DNA of 64,000 nucleotides from Reyranella humidisoli (lineage in GTDB: Bacteria > Pseudomonadota > Alphaproteobacteria > Reyranellales > Reyranellaceae): positions 1,984,001 through 2,048,000 of the forward strand of contig NZ_JAHOPB010000001.1 in NCBI RefSeq assembly GCF_019039055.1, in the 5' to 3' direction. The position numbers were made by a program, and so were the translations under genes. The notes below the pieces were generated by a model. It did not search any database and was not told the DNA's origin. It saw only the letters and a program-made list of their open reading frames with translations. This document shows positions 33,033 to 42,262 of this stretch, piece by piece (position 1 is the stretch's first letter; every line of letters starts with the position of its first letter).

Positions 33033-34093
33033 GGCGCGTCATTCTCATTGCCCTCACGGTACTGATGGCCTCACCGGCCTTCGGTCAGTCGAAGGCCTAC
33101 AAGGCGTGCCGTCCTCCCGCGGGCCACGGCGAGCCGGCGCCGATCGTCGCGATCCAGGGGCCGGCCCACCACGGCACCGACCGGGCCATCGAACCGTTCT
33201 CGCTGCTGCAGATGGAAGCGGCGGCGGCATGGCGCGGACGGCGCGACGAACCCGCCGCCAACAGGGGCGTGGAGGCGCTCGTGCACTGGGCGCGCGCCGG
33301 AGCGCTCCGGGAGGTTGTCGACGCAGGTCCTGCCGGCAGCAACACCAACTCGATCTATTCCCTGCGCCGCGCCCTGATTGCGATCCTGGGCTCATGGATG
33401 GAACTGCGCACGTCGCCGGCCGGCAGGATCCATCACGCGGAGATCGAACGCTGGCTCGGCGACCTCGTCGCCCTCCAGGACGTGCCTACCGGAGGAGAGA
33501 AGAGCCGCGCGAAGGCTGAGGCGGTCAGCAACCACAACAACCATGCCCTTCTGCGGGCGACCGTCGCGGCGCAATGGGCGACCCTGACGGGCAGTCGCGA
33601 ACTCGCCGACAAGGCGGCGCAGACTGCCGTCGCGACGATCGACGGGATGCGTGCCGATGGTGGGCTGCCGCTGGAGATGGCGCGCGGATCGCGCGCCTTG
33701 TGGTACCAGCGTCATGCCATCGCGTCCCTGGTCTATCTGGCGGACCTGCTGCAACCGTTCGGCCAGGACCTGTGGCTGCCGCGGGTGGACGGCGTGGACC
33801 TGCATCGCGCAATCGCATTTCTCTTGAACGGTATCGAGCAGCCCGAACTCCTGTCGGCCGTGACCGGCGGCGAAGTCGGCAGTTCGCAGGACTTCAGCTT
33901 TCTGGTGCGTCGCGGCAATGGCCGTCACTACATGGCCTGGGCCGAACTCTATCGCGCCCGGTTTCCGGAACGTGACGAGTCGAGGCGCCTTGGTGTCCTG
34001 CTGCCGCAGATCAGCGAACCGGGCTGGCCCTTGCTCGACGACTATGTCGGCGGCAACACCACCTGCCGCGTGCTTAGCAGCGATCCGGCATAA
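33029..34093 (+). CDS. algL: Alginate lyase family protein AlgL (PL5-like)
   Basis: 354 residues with a signal peptide (MRRVILIALTVLMASPAFGQ). The catalytic NNH (170-172) lies in AVSNHNNHALLRATVAA, and ARGSRALWYQRHAIASLVYL with Tyr226 matches the second AlgL active-site block. Periplasmic lyase of this family trims or clears mannuronate polymer during export. The partner genes algK, algE, algX, algG and algIJF are absent. ATGA overlap with alg8 shows it belongs to the same operon. Confidence 0.87.
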   Translation: MRRVILIALTVLMASPAFGQSKAYKACRPPAGHGEPAPIVAIQGPAHHGTDRAIEPFSLLQMEAAAAWRGRRDEPAANRGVEALVHWARAGALREVVDAGPAGSNTNSIYSLRRALIAILGSWMELRTSPAGRIHHAEIERWLGDLVALQDVPTGGEKSRAKAEAVSNHNNHALLRATVAAQWATLTGSRELADKAAQTAVATIDGMRADGGLPLEMARGSRALWYQRHAIASLVYLADLLQPFGQDLWLPRVDGVDLHRAIAFLLNGIEQPELLSAVTGGEVGSSQDFSFLVRRGNGRHYMAWAELYRARFPERDESRRLGVLLPQISEPGWPLLDDYVGGNTTCRVLSSDPA

Positions 34094-34860
34094 ACGGAGA
34101 GTCCATATTAGTTCGTCGCTGCTGCGCGACACCGGCGCCGCGATCGGCGGCCTCTCGGTCGTCGAGTTCCAGGAGCTGGTCGCCAAGGGCATCGACAAGA
34201 TCGACGCCACCGACAGCGTGCCGACGGTCTACGTGGCCAAGGTCGCCGGCCTGCTCCCGGGCATGCTGACCACCTCGGACGTGGTCACGCTGTCGGATAC
34301 CGGCACGGCGATCGGCACCATGTCGGTCGCGGACGTCGCGGGTCTCGCCGGCAAGTGCATCGACCGGATCGACGCCACCGACGACGTGCTGTCGCTGACC
34401 GTCGCCAAGTATCTCGGCCTGGGCACCGTTGCGTTGACCGCTGCGGACATGGTGACCATCCAGACTGGTCGGACGACCTATACTCTTCCGTCTACCGCCG
34501 ACAATCTTGAATTCACCGGCAATGGGAAGTTCACAGGGACCGGTAACGCCTCGGCAAACTTGATGACCGGCGGAGTTTCGGCCGACTCACTGAGCGGGCT
34601 CGCGGGCAACGACATGCTGATCGGCGGCGGGGGGCTTCCTGCGAGGCGGGGGAGATAGCGATACCTTCGTTTTCAACGCTACTCCCGGCCCGGAGAACGT
34701 TGCAACGTTCGCGGATTTTACGCATGGGATTGACAAGATTGCCCTGACCCAGACGGTCTTCGCGGCAGCCGGCCCAATAGGTGCCGTGGACGTGGCCGCC
34801 TTCCACAGCGGTACAGGAGCCCACGAAGAAGTGGATCGCATCATCCATGATGTCAGCTGC
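34094..34860 (+). pseudogene. Decayed RTX-type calcium-binding protein gene
   Basis: Frame 1 reads DTGAAIGGLSVVEFQELVAK, two about 58-residue repeats with IDKIDATD and IDRIDATD, then GNDMLIGGGG, with no start codon of its own after algL. After a run of G at about 34624-34633 the frame is lost (LPARRGR, stop at 34656). The +1 frame carries the expected continuation DSDTFVFNATPGPENVATF, ADFTHGIDKIAL, and AFHSGTGAHEEVDRIIHD, before trailing into unrelated sequence. Both ends and the reading frame are damaged, so this is a remnant of a secreted RTX gene once following algL. Confidence 0.8.
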
Positions 34861-34913
34861 CGTCATGGGCCGGGACAGGCCCGGACCTTCTCATCTGCAC
34901 CAGCACCAAGGCC

Positions 34914-35363
34914 TCAATCCGCGCCGGTTTTCTCCAGCCAGTCATGCTCCAGCAATCTCAGCCGGCTGGTGACGGAAAGCAGGAAGGCCGTCGACCAGCC
35001 GAACAGGATCAGCCCGTTGCCCGCCTCGATGGCGCCAAACAGCCGCCACTTGCCGTCGAGCACGACGTCCCCGTAGCCCAGGGTCGTGAAGGTCACAGTC
35101 GAAAAATAGAGTGCCGTTTCGAAGTCACTCACGGCACCGATGGCCCAGTAAGCGGCGCCATACAGCCAGATCTCCACCGAATGGATGGCGACCAGTCCCA
35201 GGACCACGAACAGGATGACGCCGAGCGGGACGAGGCGGCTTTCGTGCGCCCGGATGCGATGCGCCCGATCGCGCAGCACCCACAAGAGGCCGAGCAGGCC
35301 GCCGAGATGGATGGCGACGGTAAGGCCGACCATCAAGGTCGCGAGCGCGAGGTTGGCAAACAT
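34914..35363 (-). CDS. Small two-TM potassium channel-like protein (Ion_trans_2)
   Basis: 149 residues. Membrane segments at about 3-25, 45-70 and 105-130, with the pore loop STVTFTTLGYGDVVL (selectivity filter TLGYGD at about 94-99) just before the last helix. No RCK or cyclic-nucleotide domain follows; the tail is short (SRLRLLEHDWLEKTGAD). Likely a homotetrameric K+ channel. The ATG at 35363 has GGA nine bases upstream; longer frames begin in non-coding-like sequence. Confidence 0.83.
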   Translation of the reverse strand: MFANLALATLMVGLTVAIHLGGLLGLLWVLRDRAHRIRAHESRLVPLGVILFVVLGLVAIHSVEIWLYGAAYWAIGAVSDFETALYFSTVTFTTLGYGDVVLDGKWRLFGAIEAGNGLILFGWSTAFLLSVTSRLRLLEHDWLEKTGAD

Positions 35364-35983
35364 GAGTTGTCCGGCATTCCCCAGAAGAACCCCTGGAAGA
35401 GTCAGGGTCGAAAGTTGGTGACGGTCTGGATCGGGAGGGCGGCATATCCTGGGGTGGTTGAAGCCTCTCCTTCTCCATCGAAGGAGCGATATGGCCTCTT
35501 GAATTCTAACGTCGTCAAACTGCCTCGGCCACGCACTTTCAGAGATCAACCCACCGAAGTCTTGCGTCGGCCGGTGTGCTGGGCGTGAACATGCAGACGT
35601 CGTTCCTGCATCCACCCTTCGGATTCGCGCTTTTCTACCTCAGATCGGTCGCCCCGGAGGGATCCTATTGAGCATTGCCAGCGCCAACCGGTCTGTTGGC
35701 AAAGAAGTGCCTTCTGCAACGGCGGGACCGAGTTCGTGCGCCGTGCCGGCTCCCACGATGGGGATGTCCTGGACGGTGAGGCCAAGGCCCCGCGAGAGAT
35801 GGGCGAACTGGATGCTGCCGCACGCCTGTCGTAGAGCAAGTTGCCCGTCGCGCTTCGCCGGCATCGTCGAAGCCGGGCAGTTGCTGCCCGCGGCAGTGCT
35901 CGTGGTGCCTGATCAAATTGATATCGAGGTGTATCCCTCAAGGCGGCGATTCTGCGCCCGGCGGCTGGAGAGCCGTCGATGAC
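35364..35983. other. 620-bp stretch without a clear gene
   Basis: Between the channel start and the end of the nidogen/Calx-beta gene. Several short frames overlap; the least random is a minus-strand one (35864-35640) reading GLTVQDIPIVGAGTAHELGP without homology I recognise. Codon pattern is poor and no start signal stands out, so I regard it as decayed or regulatory sequence. Confidence 0.5.
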
Positions 35984-38900
35984 CTAGGAAAACAGGATGT
36001 CGCCGATTGCGATTGCATTGGCTCCGATGAAGGCCATGGCGGCGTCGGTGCCCGTGTCGAAGTTGCCCGGGCTCTGTAGAACGTAGAGGCTCGTCGAGCC
36101 GCCGTCCGACTGGATCACGACATGGGACGCGTCGGTGGCGAACGCCCGCAGATCGAGTTTGCTGACGCCGGAGACGAAATCGCCGATCGTGTCGTACCCG
36201 GTGACGAGGTTGCTGTCGGTGTGACCGGAAAAGACGAAGACGTCGGCGCCGCCGCGACCCCAGAGCACGTCCGCGCCGCTCCCTCCCGTCAACCTGTTGG
36301 CGCCTGCGTCGCCCACGAGCGTGTCGGCGTTCGAACCTCCGACGAGGTTCTCGATGGAGTTCATTTCGTCGATGAGCACGCCGGCGACGTGGCCCGCCTG
36401 CACGCCGAGGTCGGCATAGACCACGCCCGTGGTGGTGGCATAGGAGGCGGTGTCGCTGCCATGCCCGCCCCACAACTGGTTGGTGCTGCCGGGCGTGACG
36501 GCGCCGCCGATCAGCACGTCGTCGCCGCCCTGGCCGTAGAGATAGTCGATGCCGGCGCCGCCCGTCAGCACGTTGGCGTCGCCGTCCCCGACCAGGGTGT
36601 TGATGCCGGATCCACCCGTCAGGTTCTCGATGGAGTTCATGGAATCGACCAGCGCGCCGTCGACGTAGCCGGCCTGTGCCGCGACATCGGCATAGACGGC
36701 TCCGGTCGTGCCGGCATACGACGCCGTATCGGTGTCTTCCCCGCCCCAGAGCTGGTTCGGCGCGGCGCCGGCGGCACCGCCGATCAGGATGTCGTCCCCT
36801 TCCAGGCCATACATGTAGTCTGTGCCGCCAAGGCCGCTCAGCGTGTTGTGGCCCGCGTTGCCGATGAGGATGTTGCTCAGCGCGTTGCCCGTCCCGTCGA
36901 TATCGTCGGTGCCGATCAGGAGCAGGTTCGGAACATTGCCGGGCAGCGTGTAGCTCACGCCGGACAGGACCAGATCGGGACGTTCGTCGTTGCGGATGAT
37001 TCCGACGGCCGACGCGGTATCGATGACGGCGCCTTCGCTGGCATCGGACAGGGTGACCTGGAAGCTCTCGTCCCGTTCCACCAGCGTCTCGCCGAGGACC
37101 CAGACCGTGACCGTCTTGGAGGTCTCCCCGGCGGAGAAGCTGACGGTGCCGGCCGGCATCTCGCCACCGAAGAGGGAGAATGCCGGAAGCTCAGGATCGT
37201 CTTCAGAGGGGATCTGGATAAAGAAGGGACCGAGGTCGGAAGCGAACTGGGACAGGAGGTCGGCGGAGCCCAGAAGCTCGTCGGAGGGGATGAAATCGGC
37301 GTCGAAGACATCGGACCCGGTGACCCCCCAGCTGACGCTGGTGCTGCCACTGAGATCGCCGGTGCGGGTGACGGTGAAGGTGAAAGGCGTGGCGCCCATA
37401 TCGCCTTCGGCCTTGTCGGCGCTTGTGGCGGCGATCGACAGCGACGCATCGTCGTTGCCGATGAGGCCGTTCGCCGAGGCGGTGCCGATGACGGTGCCGG
37501 CGCTGGCATTGGACAGCGTCACCGAGAAGGCTTCGTTCGACTCGACGGCGGTGTCGCCGGCGACATGGATGCTGATGACCTTCGAGCCCTCGCCGGCGGC
37601 GAAGCTCACGGTGCCGGTCGGCAACTCGCCACCTGTGAAGTCGGCGGCGTTGACGGCCGCGCCCGCGACGGCCCACTGGGCACTGGCGGCGCCGCTCAGG
37701 TCGCCGGTACGGGTGACGGTAAAGGTGAACGCCGAGCTGCCGGACTGGCCTTCGGCCTTGTCGGCGCTTGTGGCGGCGATCGACAGCGACGCATCGTCGT
37801 TGCCGATGAGGCCGTTCGCCGAGGCGGTGCCGATGACGGTGCCGGCGCTGGCATTGGACAGCGTCACCGAGAAGGCTTCGTTCGACTCGACGGCGGTGTC
37901 GCCGGCGACATGGATGCTGATGACCTTCGAGCCCTCGCCGGCGGCGAAGCTCACGGTGCCGGTCGGCAACTCGCCGCCGGTGAAGTCGGCGGCGTTGACG
38001 GCCGCGCCCGTGACGGCCCACTGGGCGCTGGCGGCGCCGCTCAGGTCGCCGGTACGGGTGACGGTAAAGGTGAACGCCGAGCTGCCGGACTGGCCTTCGG
38101 CCTTGTCGGCGCTTGTGGCGGCGATCGACAGCGACGCATCGTCGTTGCGGATGCGGCCGTTCGCCGAAGCGGTGCCGATGACGGTGCCGGCGCTGGCATT
38201 GGACAGCGTCACCGAGAAGGCTTCGTTCGACTCGACGGCGGTGTCGCCGGCGACATGGATGCTGATGACCTTCGAGCCCTCGCCGGCGGCGAAGCTCACG
38301 GTGCCGGTCGGCACCACGCCGCCGGTGAAGTCGGCGGCGTTGACGGCCGCGCCCGCGACGGCCCACTGGGCGCTGGAGGCGCCGCTCAGGTCGCCGGTGC
38401 GGGTGACGGTGAAGGTGAAGGCCGAGCTGCCGGACTGGCCCTCCGCTTTGTTGGCGCTGGTAGCGGCGATCGACAGCGACGCCGGGTTGGAATCGTCGTT
38501 GAGGATCGTGCCCGTGGCGCTGCCGTCGATGATCGACGCGCCATCCGACGGATCGGACAGGGTGACGGTGAAGGTCTCGTCGCCTTCGACGGTCGCATCG
38601 CCGGTGACGGCGACGAGGATGTTCTGCTGCACCACACCGGGCGCGAAGGTGAGGGTGCCGCTCTGGGCGACATAGTCCTGGCCGGCGAGCGCTGTGCCGT
38701 TCGCGGTCGTGTAATGGACGGTGACGGTCGAGGTCGAAGCCTCGGTCAGGAAGACCGGGATGCTGAGGTGGTTAGGTTCGCCGCCGTCGCCCTCGTCGAT
38801 CGACCCGTCGCCGGCCGTGACGCCGACCGTCGGTACGCCGTTGCGCACGGCAAAGACGTAGGTGCCCGCCGCGCCGACGTTGCTGGCGCTCTCCAGCGCG

Positions 38901-39520
38901 AGCAGGGCCCCCTGGTTGCCCGATTGCGTCAGCTCGAAATACTCGACGCCGTTTCCCGCGCTGTAGCCGGCCCGGGCCGGCGTGCCGCCCAGACCGTTGC
39001 TCCCGCCGGACGCGTTGCCGGTCGTCCAGTCGATGTTCTCGTAACGGAAGGTGATGTCGAAATCGCCTTGCGCGTTGATCTTGTGGATGCCGAGCTGGAA
39101 GGCGTTCAGCTTGTTGGTCTGGCTGCTGAAATAGCCGACATCGTCCCATGTCGCGGTGAAGGTCTGCGTCAGGGCATCGAGATCGTACCAGAGCAGGTTC
39201 GTGCCGGTCGACGTGCCGCCCGGCGTCGGCGTGACCGCGCCACCGCGCGTGTCGATGTCGGCCCAGTAGGCGGCGATGACGGGATTGCTGGTCGATCCCG
39301 TGATCGCACTCGGCGTAAAGCTGCTGGTGGCCGCGTTGAAGGTCACGCTGCCGTTGTTGTTGAGATAGAAGCCGGTGTAGTAGCGGCCGAAGAAGTTGAT
39401 GCCCTGCGCGCCGAAGATCGGCGTGAGGTCGATGAACCCCGTCGAGCCATCGTCATTGCGGGCGAGTGAGAACTCACCGAACCCCGCGGTACCGCCCAGA
39501 TCAGCAACCAGCGACGTCAT
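35984..39520 (-). CDS. Large secreted protein: nidogen-like domain, Calx-beta repeats, RTX repeats
   Basis: 1178 residues, no signal peptide, probably a type I secretion substrate. Residues 1-225 form a nidogen-like (NIDO) domain: FGRYYTGFYLNNNGSVTFN, VIAAYWADIDTRGG, QLGIHKINAQGDFDITFRYE. Five Calx-beta domains follow (about 235-850), each ending NDD or NDE; three are nearly identical and the fifth carries an acidic insert of some 35 residues. The C-terminal 300 residues hold hemolysin-type blocks (GGAGIDYLYGQGGDDVLIGG) and end AIAIGDILFS. Such proteins are Ca2+-dependent adhesins or matrix proteins. GGAG precedes the ATG at 39520. Confidence 0.88.
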   Translation of the reverse strand: MTSLVADLGGTAGFGEFSLARNDDGSTGFIDLTPIFGAQGINFFGRYYTGFYLNNNGSVTFNAATSSFTPSAITGSTSNPVIAAYWADIDTRGGAVTPTPGGTSTGTNLLWYDLDALTQTFTATWDDVGYFSSQTNKLNAFQLGIHKINAQGDFDITFRYENIDWTTGNASGGSNGLGGTPARAGYSAGNGVEYFELTQSGNQGALLALESASNVGAAGTYVFAVRNGVPTVGVTAGDGSIDEGDGGEPNHLSIPVFLTEASTSTVTVHYTTANGTALAGQDYVAQSGTLTFAPGVVQQNILVAVTGDATVEGDETFTVTLSDPSDGASIIDGSATGTILNDDSNPASLSIAATSANKAEGQSGSSAFTFTVTRTGDLSGASSAQWAVAGAAVNAADFTGGVVPTGTVSFAAGEGSKVISIHVAGDTAVESNEAFSVTLSNASAGTVIGTASANGRIRNDDASLSIAATSADKAEGQSGSSAFTFTVTRTGDLSGAASAQWAVTGAAVNAADFTGGELPTGTVSFAAGEGSKVISIHVAGDTAVESNEAFSVTLSNASAGTVIGTASANGLIGNDDASLSIAATSADKAEGQSGSSAFTFTVTRTGDLSGAASAQWAVAGAAVNAADFTGGELPTGTVSFAAGEGSKVISIHVAGDTAVESNEAFSVTLSNASAGTVIGTASANGLIGNDDASLSIAATSADKAEGDMGATPFTFTVTRTGDLSGSTSVSWGVTGSDVFDADFIPSDELLGSADLLSQFASDLGPFFIQIPSEDDPELPAFSLFGGEMPAGTVSFSAGETSKTVTVWVLGETLVERDESFQVTLSDASEGAVIDTASAVGIIRNDERPDLVLSGVSYTLPGNVPNLLLIGTDDIDGTGNALSNILIGNAGHNTLSGLGGTDYMYGLEGDDILIGGAAGAAPNQLWGGEDTDTASYAGTTGAVYADVAAQAGYVDGALVDSMNSIENLTGGSGINTLVGDGDANVLTGGAGIDYLYGQGGDDVLIGGAVTPGSTNQLWGGHGSDTASYATTTGVVYADLGVQAGHVAGVLIDEMNSIENLVGGSNADTLVGDAGANRLTGGSGADVLWGRGGADVFVFSGHTDSNLVTGYDTIGDFVSGVSKLDLRAFATDASHVVIQSDGGSTSLYVLQSPGNFDTGTDAAMAFIGANAIAIGDILFS
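37400..38460 (-). repeat. Tandem 345-bp Calx-beta coding repeats
   Basis: Three units with a period of 345 bp (anchor GCGACGCATCGTCGT at 37441, 37786, 38131). More than 200 bp of the first two are identical, including silent sites (37441-37631 against 37786-37976), which points to recent duplication or gene conversion. Confidence 0.85.
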
Positions 39521-39863
39521 GACGGGCTCCAAAACGGTCTGCCTGACCCCTTCCCGGAGGTCCGGACGACACTTTTGTCGTCAGAGTTTCTTATCGATCG
39601 GACAACCTAATCGGGGGGCCGCCCGATGGCAACGAAGCCGATCGCCATTGAGTCGTGCCGCGTCCAACGCGCGGCGGGGGTCTGAAAACTGCGTCAGGGA
39701 TGCAGTTGTGCGAAGCCGTCCTGCAGCAGCTGCACGATCCTGAAATCTGCGCCGATGCTCACCTTCACGCCCGGCGGCCGCGAAACTGGCAGGATGCGCG
39801 CGCTTGCATCCGCTGTCGTTTGCGGCTCAAACGGAATCGTCGGAGCAAAGGGGGAAAAAGACC
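39521..39863. other. 343-bp divergent intergenic region
   Basis: Upstream region of both the nidogen/Calx-beta gene (minus) and the aldolase (plus). It holds a 6-bp inverted repeat GACGAC/GTCGTC at 39565-39582 close to the minus-strand start and moderately AT-rich patches. I see no sigma54 element or activator site here and no plausible small gene. Confidence 0.5.
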
Positions 39864-40631
39864 ATGCGGCAGAACAAGATCAAGCAGAAGTGGCAGGCGG
39901 GGCAGTGGGTGTCGCTGGGCTGGCTCTCGGTGTCCCACACCTTCACCGCCGAGGTGATGGCGCGGCTGGGCTTCGATGCGCTGTGCGTCGATCTCCAGCA
40001 TGGCCTGTCCGAGATGAGCGACGTGGCGCCGATGCTGCAGGCCATCTCCCAGACCGACACGGTGCCGGTGGTGCGCGTGGCCTGGAACGAGCCGGCCGCC
40101 ATCATGAAGGCGCTCGACCTCGGCGCCTACGGCATCATCGTGCCGCTGGTGAACAATGCCGAGGAAGCGGCGAAGGCGGTCGCGGCCTGCCGCTATCCGC
40201 CGGTCGGCATGCGCTCCTCCGGCCCGGTGCGCGCCGTGCACTATGGCGGCGCCGACTATGTTGCCAAGGCCAATGACGAAATCGTCGTCATGGCGATGAT
40301 CGAGACCAGGGAAGGCATTGCCAACCTCGACGCGATCTGCGCCACGCCCGGCCTCGACGCGGTCTATATCGGCCCGGCCGACCTGTCGTTCGCGCTCGGC
40401 CTGCCGCCGCGCGGCGATAATCCCGATCCGCTGCACATCGCGACCTGTGACAAGATCCTGGCCGCCGCGCACAAGGCCGGCATCAAGTGCGTCATGCACT
40501 GCGCCACTGCCGAGTTCGCCGCCGGCGCCATCAAGCGCGGCTTCGACATGGTGATGGTGACCTCCGATCTGTCCTGCATGATCGCGGGCGTCAGGAGCGA
40601 ACTCGAGATCCTCAAGACCAAGACGGCTTGA
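39864..40631 (+). CDS. HpcH/HpaI-family aldolase
   Basis: 255-residue class II, metal-dependent aldolase that splits or forms 4-hydroxy-2-oxo acids (pyruvate plus an aldehyde). Key segments: GWLSVSHTFTAEVMARLGFD, the base and metal-site block CVDLQHGLSEM, VVRVAWNE, GAYGIIVPLVNNAEEA, AMIETREGIANLDAI with the metal-binding Glu, and YIGPADLSFALG with Asp. GGGGGAAAAAG precedes the ATG. The following SDR is 11 bp away, so the two probably act in one pathway for a sugar-acid-like compound. Confidence 0.9.
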   Translation: MRQNKIKQKWQAGQWVSLGWLSVSHTFTAEVMARLGFDALCVDLQHGLSEMSDVAPMLQAISQTDTVPVVRVAWNEPAAIMKALDLGAYGIIVPLVNNAEEAAKAVAACRYPPVGMRSSGPVRAVHYGGADYVAKANDEIVVMAMIETREGIANLDAICATPGLDAVYIGPADLSFALGLPPRGDNPDPLHIATCDKILAAAHKAGIKCVMHCATAEFAAGAIKRGFDMVMVTSDLSCMIAGVRSELEILKTKTA

Positions 40632-40642
40632 GGGGACGGGAC

Positions 40643-41470
40643 ATGGGCAAGCGGGTTGCGGGCAAGATCGCGGTCGTCGTCGGCGCCGGACAGACGCCGG
40701 GGGAGACGATCGGCAACGGCGCCGCCATCTCTCTCCTGCTGGCGCGGGAGGGCGCGACCGTGCTCTGCGTCGATCGCGTCGGCGAGCGCGCCGACAAGAC
40801 GGTGGCGGTGATCGCGGCCGACGAACTCGCGCGCGAGGGCGGCGCGGCGCCTGTCCTGTCCTCGATGGCGGCCGACATCACCAAGGCGGCCGACTGCGCG
40901 CGCATCGTCGCCGAGGCGCGCGCGCGTTACGGCCGGATCGACATCCTGATCAACAATGTCGGCATCGGCGGCGGCGGCGATGCGCCGGCGCACCGGCTCG
41001 AGGAGAAGGTGCTCGACCGCATCCTCGCGGTGAACCTGAAGGGCATGTGGCTGACCACCAAGGCGGCTCTTCCCCTGATGCGCGAGCAGGAGTGCGGCGC
41101 CATCGTCAACATCTCCTCGCTGGCCGCCACCAGTGGCGCGACGCAGCTCGCCTACGAGATTTCCAAGGCCGCGGTGAACCGGCTGACGACCCATGTCGCG
41201 CAGTCCAACGCGCGCTACGGCATTCGCGCCAATGCCATCATGATGGGCTTCATGGACACGCCCATGGCCGTCACCGGCATCGCAGAGGCGAGCGGCCGCA
41301 CCACCGACGCCGTGCGCGCCGAGCGCAATGCCATGGTGCCGCTGCGCCGCAGGATGGGCACCGGCTTCGATACGGCCTACGCCGCGCTGTATCTCGCATC
41401 GGACGAGGCGCAGTTTGTGACCGGCGAAATCCTGCGGGTCGACGGCGGCATGGGGCTGGGGACGGTCTAG
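40643..41470 (+). CDS. Short-chain dehydrogenase/reductase
   Basis: 275 residues. Cofactor region VVVGAGQTPGETIGNGAA replaces the standard TGxxxGIG, a variant seen in some SDR subgroups. NNVGIGGGG, catalytic Ser in IVNISSLAA, Tyr and Lys in YEISKAA, and a C-terminal GEILRVDGGMGLGTV are conventional. Pairs with the aldolase gene upstream; substrate unknown. AGGGGACGGG lies before the ATG. Confidence 0.88.
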   Translation: MGKRVAGKIAVVVGAGQTPGETIGNGAAISLLLAREGATVLCVDRVGERADKTVAVIAADELAREGGAAPVLSSMAADITKAADCARIVAEARARYGRIDILINNVGIGGGGDAPAHRLEEKVLDRILAVNLKGMWLTTKAALPLMREQECGAIVNISSLAATSGATQLAYEISKAAVNRLTTHVAQSNARYGIRANAIMMGFMDTPMAVTGIAEASGRTTDAVRAERNAMVPLRRRMGTGFDTAYAALYLASDEAQFVTGEILRVDGGMGLGTV

Positions 41471-41533
41471 CCGCTGGCCGTACCCGGCCTTCTTGCGCTA
41501 CTGGAAGGCGGGGACGACAGATCGGGGTGGGAA

Positions 41534-41944
41534 ATGCAGCTCATATTCATGACGTGCGCGCAGTCGAGTGCGGTGGACAGCCAGACCGGCCGGCTGAGCC
41601 TGTTCCACCTGCTGGAGCAGGTCCAGGCCACGTCGTTCCCGACAGCCATGTCGCTCACCCTGGTCGGCATGTTCGTCAAGGAAGCCGGCGAGCCCGACGA
41701 CCAGTCGGTCCGGCTGAAGGTCGAACTGGGCGATGCGGTCATCTTCGACTCGCCGGTCAACTTCTCCTTCAGGGGCAAGCAGCGCAGCCGGGTTCTCACC
41801 GCCATGAACGGCCTGGCTATCCCGTCGGCCGGCAAGCTCAGCTTCTCGTTCCTGACGGCGGCCGGCGCGCTGCTCGGATCGCCTTGGGACGTCGTCGTCG
41901 AAAAGGCGGCGCCCCCGGCCGGGAGCCCGGCGCAGGCGCCCTGA
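41534..41944 (+). CDS. DUF6941-like protein of unknown function
   Basis: 136 residues, beta-rich, beginning MQLIFMTCAQSSAVDSQTGR then LSLFHLLEQVQATSFP, the pattern of DUF6941 proteins. No signal peptide or membrane segment. A Pro/Ala-rich tail ends the protein. GGGTGGGA sits before the ATG. Family function is not known; nothing nearby suggests one. Confidence 0.7.
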   Translation: MQLIFMTCAQSSAVDSQTGRLSLFHLLEQVQATSFPTAMSLTLVGMFVKEAGEPDDQSVRLKVELGDAVIFDSPVNFSFRGKQRSRVLTAMNGLAIPSAGKLSFSFLTAAGALLGSPWDVVVEKAAPPAGSPAQAP

Positions 41945-42262
41945 GCCGACCCTCGGTGACCCCTCGGGGGCGAGCCGCGACCAAGTTATTTCATTAGGAA
42001 AGCGGAGATTCCGCGGGCGGCCCCGTGTCCGGTTTCTCTCGGCTGCGGGCGACCGTGAGACCGACGCCCAGATCGAGGCCGCGCCACGCGCCGATTTGGG
42101 CCGAATTTTGTCTTCATCCCGGCTGAAATAATAATCGCTGATAAACGCATTTGTGACTTCCGCAATTCTTGCGTTTGCGGTGCAGCTTGCCGTAAGTGGT
42201 CGCACGGTACAGCGTGTCTGATCTGCGTAAATGCATAGTTGCAGCCGCTCAGAGGATCCATC
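41945..42262. other. 318-bp leader region of the giant adhesin gene
   Basis: More AT-rich than its surroundings (patches near 41985-42000 and 42125-42160), as expected for a promoter region. AGAGGA at 42251-42256 is the ribosome site of the adhesin. I find no sigma54 element with correct GG-GC spacing. CCGCAATTCTTGCG at 42160 resembles the activator motif but with wrong internal spacing. Confidence 0.5.

Noticed and set aside
34944..35588. Plus-strand frame across the potassium channel gene ending in NVVKLPRPRTFRDQP
   Set aside because: Most of it is antisense to the TLGYGD channel; the tail alone is too short and has no start signal.
42158..42180. CCGCAATTCTTGCG upstream of the giant adhesin as a further activator site of the sigma54 regulon
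   Set aside because: Internal spacing differs by one base from all other copies, there is no second copy, and no sigma54 element follows.
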